The position numbers and the translations under genes were made by a program. 64,000 nt of DNA from Mixta hanseatica. GTDB taxonomy: Bacteria; Pseudomonadota; Gammaproteobacteria; Enterobacterales; Enterobacteriaceae. Below are positions 12,344-21,302 of this stretch, in pieces (the stretch's first letter is position 1; every line of letters starts with the position of its first letter). The notes under the pieces were generated by a model. It was not told where the DNA came from and searched no databases. It saw only the letters and a program-made list of their open reading frames with translations. The stretch lies in assembly GCF_023517775.1 (NCBI RefSeq), contig NZ_CP082904.1, positions 1 to 64,000 of the forward strand, given 5' to 3'.

Positions 12344-13552
12344 ATGAAAAAGACTCTGGTGGCGATGACGGTAGCAACACTGTTTTCCACGCCTGTGATG
12401 GCGCAATCCTGGCTGCTGACGGATGCTGAAAGCGGCATGGATAAAGGCAACTGGACGATCAGCAGTCAACAGCTGAAGCTGCAGGGTCAGCCTTTCAGCA
12501 TTGAACAAAAAGTATTGCATGGCGGCAAGCAGGAAGGATCAAAGGTGATTACTCTGCGCAGCGAAAATGGGCTAACCATCGCCCTTAGCCCAAGCCGTGG
12601 AATGGATTTGCTGCACGTAAACGGGCACGGCGTGCGCATGGGCTGGGATTCACCGGTCGATGAGGTGGTCAATCCGGCCTATATCAACCTGGAAAGTCGT
12701 AACGGCCTCGGCTGGCTTGATGGCTTCAATGAAATGATGGTGCGCTGCGGTTTTGAATGGACCGGCCATCCGGTGAGCAAGGATGGCGTACTTTATACGC
12801 TGCACGGCAAAGCGGGGAATACGCCAGCGTCACGGGTTGAGATTGTTGTTGATGACCAGGCGCCGCATGAAATCCGTATTCGCGGACTGCTGAAAGAGCA
12901 TACCTTTAAAAAGGCGAATTTCAGTACCTGGACCGAGCTGCGCTATATTCCCGGCAGCGACAGCTTCACCATTCATGATGAACTAACCAATCACAGCGAC
13001 TATCCGCAAGATTACCAAATCATTTACCACAGCAACTTTGGTACGCCGATCCTGGAAAAAGAGGCACGTTTTATCGCGCCGGTGAAAAGCGTTTCTCCTT
13101 TCAATGATTATGCGAAACAGGGGCTGAAAAGCTGGAATACCTACGACGCGCCGACCAAAGGCTTTGATGAGATGGTGTTTAACCTGACACCGCTGGCGGA
13201 TGCGCAGGGCAAAACGGTGGCGGCGGTGATTAACAGCAAAGGCGACAAGGGCGCGGCCATTGAGTTTGATACCCATCAGCTGCCGCTGCTTACGCTGTGG
13301 AAAAATACCGATACGTTGAAGCAGGGCTACGTGACCGGTATTGAGCCTGGCACCAACTACGCTTATCCGGTCACCATAGAGAAAGAGCAGGGACGAGTGA
13401 AGCAGCTTCAGCCGGGACAAAGCCAGGCGTTTACCCTGACCTATACATTGCTGAAAGATGCGCAGGCGGTGCAGAAAGTGGAACAGCGGGTAAAAACCTT
13501 ACAGGGCGATAACGCGCCGCAGCTGGAAGAGAAACCGCTGGCGGTGGAATAA
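12344..13552 (+). CDS. Secreted DUF4432 (aldose-epimerase-like) protein
   Basis: A 402-residue protein with a clear signal peptide (MKKTLVAMTVATLFSTPVMAQ, cleaved after AQ), so periplasmic. The body matches the DUF4432 galactose-mutarotase-like family: SPSRGMDLL, NGLGWLDGFNEMMVRCG, ELTNHSDYPQDYQIIYHSNFG and GIEPGTNYAYP. Members have an aldose-1-epimerase fold and are thought to act on sugars; substrate unknown. The ATG at 12344 is chosen over an upstream in-frame start at 12311 because it gives the signal peptide and follows AAGGAAT. Single gene, tail-to-tail with ghrB. Confidence 0.85.
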   Translation: MKKTLVAMTVATLFSTPVMAQSWLLTDAESGMDKGNWTISSQQLKLQGQPFSIEQKVLHGGKQEGSKVITLRSENGLTIALSPSRGMDLLHVNGHGVRMGWDSPVDEVVNPAYINLESRNGLGWLDGFNEMMVRCGFEWTGHPVSKDGVLYTLHGKAGNTPASRVEIVVDDQAPHEIRIRGLLKEHTFKKANFSTWTELRYIPGSDSFTIHDELTNHSDYPQDYQIIYHSNFGTPILEKEARFIAPVKSVSPFNDYAKQGLKSWNTYDAPTKGFDEMVFNLTPLADAQGKTVAAVINSKGDKGAAIEFDTHQLPLLTLWKNTDTLKQGYVTGIEPGTNYAYPVTIEKEQGRVKQLQPGQSQAFTLTYTLLKDAQAVQKVEQRVKTLQGDNAPQLEEKPLAVE

Positions 13553-13562
13553 ATGCGAGATT

Positions 13563-13588
13563 AGCGATCGCCCTGCGGCGATCGCTTT
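13563..13588. terminator. Terminator hairpin between the DUF4432 gene and ghrB
   Basis: A perfect 10-bp stem AGCGATCGCC/GGCGATCGCT with a CTGC loop lies between two convergent genes and is followed by TTT on the plus strand. It probably serves the plus-strand gene and may also act on the minus strand. Confidence 0.75.
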
Positions 13589-13603
13589 CACTGACGTAAG
13601 GGC

Positions 13604-14578
13604 TTAGCGCAGCACCTGCGGATTAACGCAGTTTTTTTCTACCTTGCCCGCCAGCGCGGCGATCAGGTTTTCTACCGCATCACGCGCCATGCCGTAGCGG
13701 GTTTCATGCGTTGCCGAACCAATATGCGGTAATGCGACGACGTTAGGCAGCTTCAGCAATGCTGAGTCGGCCGGCAACGGCTCTTGTTCAAATACGTCCA
13801 GCCCGGCGGCATGAATGGTTTTATCTTTCAGCGCCGCGATCAGCGCCTGCTCATCCACGACCGGCCCACGCCCGGCGTTGATTAAAATGGCGCTCGGCTT
13901 CATTTTCGCCAGCTGTTCGCGTCCGATCATATGATGCGTTTGCTCGGTCAGCGGCAGGCTGATGCAAAGAAAGTCAGACTCCTGCAGCAGCGTATCAAGG
14001 TCGCAGTACTGCGCATTAAAGCGCGCTTCCGCTTCTTCATGATGTTTGCGGGCGTTATACAGAATCGGCATGCCAAAGCCGTGATGCGCACGCTGCGCCA
14101 GCGCCAGACCGATACGGCCCATACCCAGAATACCCATTTTTTTATGGTGTACATCAATACCAAACCAGTCTGGCCCAATGCTGCGCTGCCACTCGCCAGC
14201 CTTAACGCGCTCGGCGACTTCTACCACGCGGCGGGCGCTGCTCAGTACCAGTGCCATCATAGTATCGGCAACGGTTTCGGTCAGCACGGTGGGCGTATGC
14301 ATCAGCACAATGCCGCGCTGGTTCATCGCGTCAACATCGAAATTGTCATAGCCCACAGAAATGGTCGAGGCGGCACGCAGCTTAGGCATTTTCTCCAGCA
14401 CGGCTTCATCGACTTTGCAGCTGGACCCGATAATGCCCTCCGCGCGGGCAAATAGCTCCGCATGTTCTTCCAGACTTTCCGGCGTCAGGCTTTTGATCGC
14501 CGTTACGGTAAAATGCTCATCAAGACGGGCACGTAACTCATCCGGCAACGATTTATACAACACCACTTCAGGCTTCAT
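13604..14578 (-). CDS. ghrB: GhrB, glyoxylate/hydroxypyruvate (2-ketogluconate) reductase
   Basis: D-isomer-specific 2-hydroxyacid dehydrogenase, 324 residues, reducing glyoxylate, hydroxypyruvate and 2-keto-D-gluconate with NADPH. It shows the nucleotide site GMGRIG and the catalytic Arg/Glu/His set in [17 protein letters not shown] and PHIGSATHE. The ATG at 14578 (MKPEVVLYK) aligns with E. coli GhrB. Next to kguE-kguK-kguT it may also fill the KguD role (2-keto-6-phosphogluconate reductase). A hairpin separates it from kguT, so it may have its own promoter. E. coli also has ghrB beside yiaD, so the kgu genes look inserted between two old neighbours. Confidence 0.9.
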   Translation of the reverse strand: MKPEVVLYKSLPDELRARLDEHFTVTAIKSLTPESLEEHAELFARAEGIIGSSCKVDEAVLEKMPKLRAASTISVGYDNFDVDAMNQRGIVLMHTPTVLTETVADTMMALVLSSARRVVEVAERVKAGEWQRSIGPDWFGIDVHHKKMGILGMGRIGLALAQRAHHGFGMPILYNARKHHEEAEARFNAQYCDLDTLLQESDFLCISLPLTEQTHHMIGREQLAKMKPSAILINAGRGPVVDEQALIAALKDKTIHAAGLDVFEQEPLPADSALLKLPNVVALPHIGSATHETRYGMARDAVENLIAALAGKVEKNCVNPQVLR

Positions 14579-14590
14579 AACAGGCTCCAT

Positions 14591-14648
14591 CCGCCTGGCA
14601 GGCGGTAAAACAAAAGGAATGACGGTTTGAGGCCGGGCGAGCCCGGCC
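14591..14648 (-). other. Hairpins between kguT and ghrB
   Basis: GGCCGGGC/GCCCGGCC (14631-14648, 2-base spacer) lies just after the kguT stop and resembles a terminator without a long T-run. CCGCCT/AGGCGG (14591-14605) lies in the ghrB leader. Together they suggest attenuated or separate transcription of ghrB. Confidence 0.5.
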
Positions 14649-14663
14649 TTTACGCACGGTTAA

Positions 14664-15950
14664 TCAGGCGTGCCTGGCCGCGCGTCCGGGCGAGGGGGGC
14701 TGCTTGTTCTCCGCCGGTTTTACGATCAGCGTCAGGAAAACAGAAACCAGCAGCGCCGCGCCCATAAAGATATAGGAAGCCGCCGGGCTGCCGGTGGCCC
14801 CATTAAGGTAGCCAACGATCCACGAACCGACAAACGAGCCGAGCGCGCCCATGCTGTTAATCAACGCCATGGCACCGCCCGCCACGTTACGCGGCAGCAT
14901 CTCAGGAATAATGGCGAAGAAGGGACCATAGGGCGCATACATGGCCGCACCGGCAATCACCAGCAGGCTGTAGGAGAGCCAGAAATTGCTGGAGCCGACC
15001 AGCCAGGAACCGAGGAACGCCAGCGCGCCGATCAGCAGCAAAGGCCAGACGAACAGCTTACGGTTCTGCATGCGGTCAGAGGCCCAGGAAACCACAATCA
15101 TCGCAATGGTAGCGGCCAGATAAGGCACGGCAGAAAGCCAGCCCGCTTCAACCATCCCCATTTCAGTGCCGTTACGTAAAATCGAAGGCAGCCACAGCAC
15201 AAATCCATACACGCCGATGCTCCAGGCGAAATATTGTACGCAAAGAATGATCACATTACGTGATTTAAAGGCTTCCCGATAGTTGCGCACCGCCTTGATG
15301 CCTTCCTGCTCTTTACGCAGTTGCTCCTGTAGCGCGGCCTTTTCCTCTTCGCTCAGCCAGCGCGCCTGAGCCGGTTTATCCTGCACCATAAACCACCAGC
15401 AGACCGCCCAGATAACCGCCGGGATGCCTTCAAAAATAAACATCTCGCGCCAGCCGTAGGCGTTAATCAGATAGCCGGAGACTACCGACATCCACAGTAC
15501 GGTGACCGGGTTACCCAAAATTAGAAAGGTGTTGGCGCGTGAGCGTTCCGATTTTGTAAACCAGTTGCTGATATAGATCAGCATCGCCGGCATTACTGCG
15601 GCTTCCACCACTCCCAGCACAAAGCGGATCGCCGCCAGCATCGGGATATTGCTTACCACGCCGGTCAGCGAGGCGCACACGCCCCACAGCACCAGGCACC
15701 AGAACACCAGCTTTTTCACGCTGCGGCGTTCAGCGTAGACGGCGCCGGGGATCTGAAAGAAAAAGTAGCCGAGGAAGAACAGCGCGCCCAATAGCGAGGA
15801 CATGCCTTTGGTGATGCCTAAATCTTCATTAATACCGGCCGCCGAGGCGAAGCTAAAGTTTGCACGGTCGAGGTACGCCAGACTGTAGGTGATAAAGATG
15901 ATGGGAATGATATACCACCAACGTTTCGGCGCGATTGTATGCTTATTCAT
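14664..15950 (-). CDS. kguT: 2-ketogluconate MFS transporter (KguT-like)
   Basis: A 428-residue major-facilitator protein of the anion:cation symporter (ACS) branch with twelve membrane segments. It shows the MFS signature around YAERRSVKK and the second-half equivalent SDRMQNRK. KguT imports 2-keto-D-gluconate in Pseudomonas, and the kinase and isomerase-like genes upstream support the same substrate here. The ATG at 15950 (MNKHTIAPKRWWYI) has the ribosome site GAGGA; the earlier start at 15995 lacks one. It is third in the kguE-kguK-kguT run. Confidence 0.82.
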   Translation of the reverse strand: MNKHTIAPKRWWYIIPIIFITYSLAYLDRANFSFASAAGINEDLGITKGMSSLLGALFFLGYFFFQIPGAVYAERRSVKKLVFWCLVLWGVCASLTGVVSNIPMLAAIRFVLGVVEAAVMPAMLIYISNWFTKSERSRANTFLILGNPVTVLWMSVVSGYLINAYGWREMFIFEGIPAVIWAVCWWFMVQDKPAQARWLSEEEKAALQEQLRKEQEGIKAVRNYREAFKSRNVIILCVQYFAWSIGVYGFVLWLPSILRNGTEMGMVEAGWLSAVPYLAATIAMIVVSWASDRMQNRKLFVWPLLLIGALAFLGSWLVGSSNFWLSYSLLVIAGAAMYAPYGPFFAIIPEMLPRNVAGGAMALINSMGALGSFVGSWIVGYLNGATGSPAASYIFMGAALLVSVFLTLIVKPAENKQPPSPGRAARHA

Positions 15951-16033
15951 GAGCTTATCCTCTGTGGAGGGCGCATATTCTGATGACAATGTCATCGATA
16001 TGCATCGTTATCAAGAGTCGTAGGGTTTGTCGC

Positions 16034-16993
16034 TCAGTAGTCGCCCAGTTCGGCACGCGTCGGCAAGCCTTCGCTATCGCCGATCGCCTGGATAGCCAGC
16101 GAGCCAATTTTATTGCCGCGCCGGATCGCCTGCGGCAGCGGCTGGCCTTCCAGCAGCGCGCTGATTACACCAACGGCGAAACCATCGCCTGCGCCGACCG
16201 TATCCACGACATTATCGACGCGAATAGCTGCAACCTGACCTTTATCGCCTGCGGCAGTTTTATACCAGGCGCCGTCACAGCCAGTTTTAATGATTACCGC
16301 CTTCACGCCTTTATCGAGGTAGAAGTCGGCGATCGCTTCCGGCTGGCGGTAGCCGGTAAGGATTAAGCCCTCTTTCTCGCCCGGCAGTACCCAGTCGGCA
16401 TAGCTGGCCAGCTGATTAAGCTGCTTCGCCATCTCCTGTTCGCTCGGCCACAGTACCGGGCGCAGGTTAGGATCGAAAGAGAGAGTTTTGCCCATTGCGC
16501 GCATTTCCTGCGCCGTATGGTTCAGCAGTTCCAGCGAGCTGGCAGAGAGCGCTGCCGCCACACCGCTTAAATGCAAATGACGGGCCGCGCCGAAATAGTC
16601 GCGGTCGAAATCCTCTACAGAAAGATGGCTGGCGGCGGAGCCTTTACGGAAATACTCCACCAGCGGGTCGGAGCCATCCTCTACTTTGGATTTCAGCTGA
16701 AAACCGGTGGGATAGCGTGGGTCGGTGATAACGCGTTGATGATCGACACCCTCTTTTTCCAGCTGCTGATGAACAAAGCGGCCGAAGGCGTCATCGCCCA
16801 CGCGGCTTACCCAGCCCACTTTTAAACCGAGGCGTGCCAGTCCGATAGCGACGTTAAGCTCCGCGCCGGCGATGCGTTTGCTAAAGGTTTCCGCCGCGGC
16901 CAGGTCGCCGGTCTCTCTGGCGACGAACATCGCCATCGCTTCGCCGATAGTTACCACATCCAGCGCATTCTGCTGCTGATTTTGGTTAGTCAT
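16034..16993 (-). CDS. kguK: 2-ketogluconokinase (PfkB family)
   Basis: Cytoplasmic PfkB/ribokinase-type sugar kinase, 319 residues. Signatures are AGAELNVAIGLARLG near the N terminus and DTVGAGDGFAVG near the C terminus, whose GAGD Asp is the catalytic base. The likely product is 2-keto-6-phosphogluconate (KguK) rather than KDG phosphate, judged from neighbours; sequence alone does not separate 2-ketogluconate kinase from KDG kinase. It starts 3 bases after kguE with GAGGAG as ribosome site, so they are tightly coupled. Confidence 0.82.
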   Translation of the reverse strand: MTNQNQQQNALDVVTIGEAMAMFVARETGDLAAAETFSKRIAGAELNVAIGLARLGLKVGWVSRVGDDAFGRFVHQQLEKEGVDHQRVITDPRYPTGFQLKSKVEDGSDPLVEYFRKGSAASHLSVEDFDRDYFGAARHLHLSGVAAALSASSLELLNHTAQEMRAMGKTLSFDPNLRPVLWPSEQEMAKQLNQLASYADWVLPGEKEGLILTGYRQPEAIADFYLDKGVKAVIIKTGCDGAWYKTAAGDKGQVAAIRVDNVVDTVGAGDGFAVGVISALLEGQPLPQAIRRGNKIGSLAIQAIGDSEGLPTRAELGDY

Positions 16994-16996
16994 GAT

Positions 16997-17722
16997 TTAC
17001 TCCTCACGCAGCAGGTCAACGTAATGGCGCGTAACGGCCGTCAGATCGTCGCCCTGCAGCGGAAATTCAATACCGCGCGGCACGTCGCCGGGCAGCAGTT
17101 TTAACAGCTCGCGCCAGCCGTTGTCGGCCTCGTCAAGCGCAATCGCACGCCAGCTGTCGCCATGAGGAATAGCCGCTTTCACATGAATATAGCTGACGTG
17201 ACGGGCAAGCAGACGCGCCGCGGCAAGGGCATCGTCGCCGGTCCATAGCCAGTTGCCTATATCAAAAGTCATACCGGAAGTGGCGTGCTGCCGCGCAAAG
17301 AAGGGGGCGATAGCGTCAAGTCGACCATATTCGGTCTGATCGTTTTCCACCACTAGCCTGATGCCGCGAGTCTCCAGTGCGGTTTCGCGGTCCGGGCGCC
17401 AGGCGCCGAGCGACAGTTTCAAACGCTGAGCGCGCAGCTGCTCCGCCTCCTGTAGATAGCGATCCAGCTGCGGATTAACCGCGCCGTCGTCGGCAAACAG
17501 CGCATCGGGAACGGAATAGAAAGCTTTCAGCCGATGTTCAGCAATCGCTTCAGCCAGCTGGGGCAGGCGTTGCAGCTCAGATTCCGCCAGCAGCTCACGA
17601 CGAATTTCAACGCCGTCACCACCGGCTTCAGCCACGATCGGTAATAGCGCCTGCTGTCCGCCCAGCTCGGCAACTTTTTGATGACCGTACGCGGCGGTCA
17701 CGATAATAATTTCTGGTTTCAC
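16997..17722 (-). CDS. kguE: KguE-like sugar isomerase/epimerase (TIM barrel)
   Basis: A 241-residue xylose-isomerase-like TIM-barrel protein. Metal-binding-type residues appear in LVVENDQTEYG, GMTFDIGNWLW and YIHVKAAIPHGDSW. KguE is the first gene of the Pseudomonas 2-ketogluconate operon; its exact reaction is not well established. The start is GTG with a strong GGAGG ribosome site 8 bases upstream. It is first in the operon, 48 bases downstream of the palindromic operator. Confidence 0.8.
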   Translation of the reverse strand: MKPEIIIVTAAYGHQKVAELGGQQALLPIVAEAGGDGVEIRRELLAESELQRLPQLAEAIAEHRLKAFYSVPDALFADDGAVNPQLDRYLQEAEQLRAQRLKLSLGAWRPDRETALETRGIRLVVENDQTEYGRLDAIAPFFARQHATSGMTFDIGNWLWTGDDALAAARLLARHVSYIHVKAAIPHGDSWRAIALDEADNGWRELLKLLPGDVPRGIEFPLQGDDLTAVTRHYVDLLREE

Positions 17723-17770
17723 CTTTTCCTCCGGGGATACAGCATTTGAACCCGCTTAAAGAAAAGCTAA

Positions 17771-17786
17771 TTGGAACCGGTTCCAA
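17771..17786. promoter_or_regulatory. LacI-family operator of the kgu operon
   Basis: TTGGAACCGGTTCCAA is a perfect 16-bp palindrome 48 bases upstream of the kguE start. It has the CCGG centre typical of LacI-family sites and resembles the Pseudomonas PtxS operator TGAAACCGGTTTCA. The regulator encoded immediately upstream is the obvious ligand-responsive repressor. Confidence 0.82.
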
Positions 17787-17809
17787 AGCAAAGGTGGAAA
17801 GTATGAAAT

Positions 17810-17825
17810 TATGATCGCGCTCACG
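17810..17825. promoter_or_regulatory. Possible CRP site upstream of the kgu operon
   Basis: On the minus strand CGTGA-N6-TCATA differs at two positions from TGTGA-N6-TCACA and sits about 90 bases before kguE, beyond the operator. That is a plausible activator position for a sugar-acid operon. Weak match. Confidence 0.35.
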
Positions 17826-17915
17826 ATGTAAGCTATTTTGTCCCAGGGATCGTCTGATTTGTCACGGCCAGGCAGCTGTCCGGCGCAACCTGCGTTGGCC
17901 GGGCAGAAAAAGAGG

Positions 17916-18941
17916 TTAAAGCAGGGGACGGCTGGAGCCGCGAATCACTAACTCGCCGCGAAAGGTCTTTTCTTCAATCGTCATGGCTTCGCCCTCAATA
18001 CGCTGGATCACCCGCTCCAGCGCCGCATAGCCGATCTGCCAGGTGGGCTGCTTAAGGGTGGTAATGCCGTCGCCTGCCAGCTCCGCCCACTCCAGTTCAT
18101 CAAAACCCAGCAGGCCGATTTGCTGGCCCCAGTTAAGACCCAGCCGCCGCATGGCGCGCGCCACCTGCAGTGTCAGCGCGCCGTTGGCCACCAGCAGCGC
18201 CGCAGGCTGGCCGGCGTGACGCTGGTAAAAGTCGCTGATAATGCGATCCATTGCGCTGGCGTCGCTGAGCGCCGCCTCCGCATTTTCACCGATCACCGTT
18301 TCGTGGCGTGCGCAACACTGGCGGAAAGCCTGCAGGCGCTCCAGACGCGTATTAACCAGGCCAAGCGGCTCACTGAGAAACAGCAACGCCCGGTAGCCGT
18401 TCTTCACTAAATGCTCGGTCGCCTCGGTCGCCGCCTGGAGATTATCCAGCCCGACGACATCACAGGAAAACTCAGGGATTTTACGGTCGATCAGCACCAT
18501 CGGCAGCAGTGACTGCTGCAGCCGATTCAGCGCGTCTTCACGCATCCCAACGGCGTTTACCACGATGCCCTCCACCTGGTAGCTGCTGAGCAGCTGCAAA
18601 TAATGTTGCTCCTGGTCCACTTCGTTATTGGTGTTACACACCAGCAGCGTAAAGCCGCGCGCGCGGCAGGCCGCTTCAATGCCGCACAGCACATCAACCG
18701 AATAGGGATTAGTGATATCGGCGATAATCAGGCCGATAAGGCGGGTGCGTCCGCGCTTCAGGCCGCGCGCCATTTGATTCGGGCGGTAGTTAAGCGCGGC
18801 GATCGCCTGCTCAATACGCTGTTTCAGATCCAGGGAGAGCGCATGCTGCTCGCCGTTAAGGTAACGGGAAACGCTGGTTTTCCCGGTTTTTGCCACTCTG
18901 GCAACGTCGCTGATGGTGGCGCGTATAGCCTTTTGCTTCAT
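17916..18941 (-). CDS. LacI-family regulator of 2-ketogluconate use (PtxS-like)
   Basis: A 341-residue repressor with an N-terminal helix-turn-helix (ATISDVARVAKTGKTSVSRYLNG), the hinge YRPNQMARGLKRGRTRLIG and a periplasmic-binding-protein-like effector domain. It lies upstream of kguE in the same orientation with a perfect palindromic operator between them, so autoregulation does not follow but control of kguE-K-T does. 2-ketogluconate is the probable inducer, by analogy with PtxS. The ATG at 18941 (MKQKAIRA) follows GAAAGAGA; an upstream start at 18980 would add 13 residues. Confidence 0.85.
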   Translation of the reverse strand: MKQKAIRATISDVARVAKTGKTSVSRYLNGEQHALSLDLKQRIEQAIAALNYRPNQMARGLKRGRTRLIGLIIADITNPYSVDVLCGIEAACRARGFTLLVCNTNNEVDQEQHYLQLLSSYQVEGIVVNAVGMREDALNRLQQSLLPMVLIDRKIPEFSCDVVGLDNLQAATEATEHLVKNGYRALLFLSEPLGLVNTRLERLQAFRQCCARHETVIGENAEAALSDASAMDRIISDFYQRHAGQPAALLVANGALTLQVARAMRRLGLNWGQQIGLLGFDELEWAELAGDGITTLKQPTWQIGYAALERVIQRIEGEAMTIEEKTFRGELVIRGSSRPLL

Positions 18942-19041
18942 CTCTTTCTTCACTCCGCGAATTCGTTGAGAGACTAACACAGCTTACGGTTGGGAGTTAG
19001 CTTCAGGGCGGGGACGATCGGGGAAGAGAAAGCGCAACGGT

Positions 19042-19064
19042 AAAAAGGGGCAGCAGGCTGCCCC
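19042..19064 (-). terminator. Intrinsic terminator after yiaD
   Basis: The inverted repeat GGGGCAGC/GCTGCCCC followed on the minus strand by TTTTTA lies 13 bases beyond the yiaD stop. Confidence 0.88.
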
Positions 19065-19076
19065 GATAAAACCAGG

Positions 19077-19739
19077 TTATGACAGCGGGCTGAGAGTGAT
19101 TTCTACGCGGCGGTTCTGCGCTTTGCCCTCTTCCGTGCTGTTGGAGGCGATCGGGTTGTCCGGGCCCATTCCGCCAGTACGTACGCGATTGCTGGCCACG
19201 CCCTGCATAATCAGCGCGCTGGCAACGCTATCGGCGCGTTGCTGCGACAGACGCATATTCAGCGCGCGCGTGCCGGTGCTGTCGGTATAGCCGACCACGT
19301 TAACGGCGGTTTTGGGATACTCTTTCAGTACCATCGCCACGCCGGTCAGGGTCTGCGCGCCAGCCGGTTTTAGCGTGCTGCTGCTGCTGTCGAAGGTAAC
19401 ATTATTCGGCATATTCAGAATAATATTATCACCGTTGCGCGTAACGCTAACGCCGGTGCCGCGCATCTTGTCACGCAGCTTGGCTTCCTGCACATCCATA
19501 TAGTAACCCAGGCCGCCGCCCAGCGCCGCGCCGGAAGCCGCGCCGATCAGCGCGCCTTTGCCGCGATCTTTTTTCGATGAAGAAAGTACGCCGACGCCTG
19601 CGCCAACCAGCGCGCCCACGCCTGCACCGATACCGGATTTACCCGCCTGCGACTCGCCGGTATAAGGGTTAGTGGTACAGCCGGAAAGGGCGACGGCGCC
19701 ACTCAATAATAGCGACAAGGCAATAATGTTTTTTTTCAT
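19077..19739 (-). CDS. yiaD: YiaD, OmpA-family lipoprotein
   Basis: A 220-residue outer-membrane lipoprotein. Its signal peptide ends in the lipobox LSGC, followed by TTNPYTGE, glycine-zipper segments (GAGVGALVGAGVGV; ALIGAASGAALGGGLGY) and a C-terminal OmpA domain that binds peptidoglycan (VVGYTDSTGTRALNMRLSQQ, NRRVEI). It is the E. coli YiaD counterpart, there a multicopy suppressor of a bamB mutant. Ribosome site AAAGGA. Single gene with its own terminator. Confidence 0.94.
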   Translation of the reverse strand: MKKNIIALSLLLSGAVALSGCTTNPYTGESQAGKSGIGAGVGALVGAGVGVLSSSKKDRGKGALIGAASGAALGGGLGYYMDVQEAKLRDKMRGTGVSVTRNGDNIILNMPNNVTFDSSSSTLKPAGAQTLTGVAMVLKEYPKTAVNVVGYTDSTGTRALNMRLSQQRADSVASALIMQGVASNRVRTGGMGPDNPIASNSTEEGKAQNRRVEITLSPLS

Positions 19740-19846
19740 CTTTATATCCTTTGAAAACCAGACAACAAGCGCACCCGCTTAAAGCGGCAATTATGCCGCG
19801 TATTGCTTCAGAAAATATCCAGGAATTTCCTCAGATTTGTAAAGAT

Positions 19847-20413
19847 TCAGTACCGCTGATTAACAGGATGACGGAAGCAGGTGATGATATGGTCATTTAC
19901 CAGCCCGCAGGCCTGCATAAAGGCGTAACAGATGGTTGAACCGACAAATTTAAAGCCGCGTTTTTTCAGCGCCTTCGACAGGGCGAGCGAGGTTGCCGTC
20001 TGTGCCGGCACCTCTGCGCCGTCGGCAAAATGATTGATTTGCGGCTGACCGGCAACGAATGACCAAATAAAGTGAGAAAAATCTTCACCGTTCTCCTGCA
20101 TCGTCAGATACGCGCGCGCGTTAGCAACAATAGCGTTGAGCTTAGCGCGATGGCGAATCAGGCCGCTGTCTAACATCAAACGATCGATATCAGCCTCATC
20201 CATTAGCGCGACCGCCTGCGGATCGAACTGATGAAAAGCGGCGCGGTAGTTTTCCCGTTTTTTCAGTACCGTAATCCACGACAGTCCCGCCTGTTGGCCT
20301 TCCAGGCAGAGCATTTCAAACAGTACGCTGTTTTGCGTTTGCGCATTGCCCCACTCATGGTCGTGATAGCGTTGATAAAGCGGATCGGTCGAAACCCAGC
20401 CACATCGTTGCAT
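19847..20413 (-). CDS. tag: DNA-3-methyladenine glycosylase I
   Basis: Constitutive base-excision enzyme that removes 3-methyladenine. It is 188 residues with the Zn-binding set Cys4, His17 and the C-terminal HIITC pair, the recognition block FEMLCLEGQQAGLSW, and KRGFKFVGSTICYAFMQACG. The yiaD-tag neighbourhood is shared with E. coli. Confidence 0.96.
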   Translation of the reverse strand: MQRCGWVSTDPLYQRYHDHEWGNAQTQNSVLFEMLCLEGQQAGLSWITVLKKRENYRAAFHQFDPQAVALMDEADIDRLMLDSGLIRHRAKLNAIVANARAYLTMQENGEDFSHFIWSFVAGQPQINHFADGAEVPAQTATSLALSKALKKRGFKFVGSTICYAFMQACGLVNDHIITCFRHPVNQRY

Positions 20414-20553
20414 CCCTCTCTCCTTGCCTGCTCCGGCTGAATAAGGCCGCTATCTTAACATGCCGTCGCTGGACGGTTTTAACGCATGAAATGAGAAATA
20501 TGGTGATTTCGCACGCATATAATCAGCGCGCTAATCTTTTTCAGGGAAATTTC

Positions 20554-21201
20554 ATGTCCGACGATATAAAAATTATTACTGTAAAATTTGCTGGCTTTTT
20601 TGGCTGCGCGATCTTTCTTGCGTTGATGATGGGGTTGGTTTTTATTGATGTGAACTGGATGAACGATGCGTTACACGAAACATCGTTTACCGAGATTTTC
20701 CAGGAGATTGAGTTGGGAGCTATCGCGCTGATGTTTTTTAGTCAGGCGTACCAACAGGGAAATCTGCGCTACAGCCTGCTGCTCATCGGCGGTTTTTTTA
20801 CCTGCATGCTGATCCGTGAAATGGATTTTCTGTTTGATAGTCTCTATCACGGCGCCTGGGTCTGGTTTGCGTTGGCCGTCGCGTTTCTCTGCCTGTGGCC
20901 TGCGGTTTTGCACCTTCCCGCTACGCTCTCCGGGCTGGTTAATTTCCTGCGTCATCCCAGCTGGAATATGATGGCGGCCGGCCTGCTGACGGTTTTAATC
21001 TTCTCACGTCTGTTTGGTATGCATGAGCTGTGGGAAACGCTGATGCTCGACGGCTATAACCGCACGGTGAAAAATATGGCGGAAGAGGGCACCGAACTGC
21101 TGGGATACAGTTTCTGCCAGCTTGCCAGCCTGCGTTATCTGTGGGACGTACGCCGTCTGAAACAGGAGAAAACGGGCATCGCCTGGCAGTCTCAGTACTA
21201 A
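20554..21201 (+). CDS. Uncharacterised inner-membrane protein
   Basis: A 215-residue protein I do not recognise. About five membrane segments are visible (FFGCAIFLALMMGLVFI, IALMFFSQA, LLLIGGFFTCMLI, WVWFALAVAFLCLWPAVL, WNMMAAGLLTVLIF), with acidic/aromatic stretches between them and a cytoplasmic-looking basic C terminus (VRRLKQEKTG). The ATG at 20554 follows CAGGGA; the in-frame start at 20491 lacks a ribosome site. It is divergent from tag and about 100 bases before dnaT, with no obvious link to either. Confidence 0.75.
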   Translation: MSDDIKIITVKFAGFFGCAIFLALMMGLVFIDVNWMNDALHETSFTEIFQEIELGAIALMFFSQAYQQGNLRYSLLLIGGFFTCMLIREMDFLFDSLYHGAWVWFALAVAFLCLWPAVLHLPATLSGLVNFLRHPSWNMMAAGLLTVLIFSRLFGMHELWETLMLDGYNRTVKNMAEEGTELLGYSFCQLASLRYLWDVRRLKQEKTGIAWQSQY

Positions 21202-21302
21202 GCAACAGGCGATTCCAGGCGCTAAACTTGATAGAATAGCGCCTGTGTCGGCTGCTACGGCAGCCCGTGATGTTTTGCCTGCAACAGAGTCCGGAAATTA
21301 CC

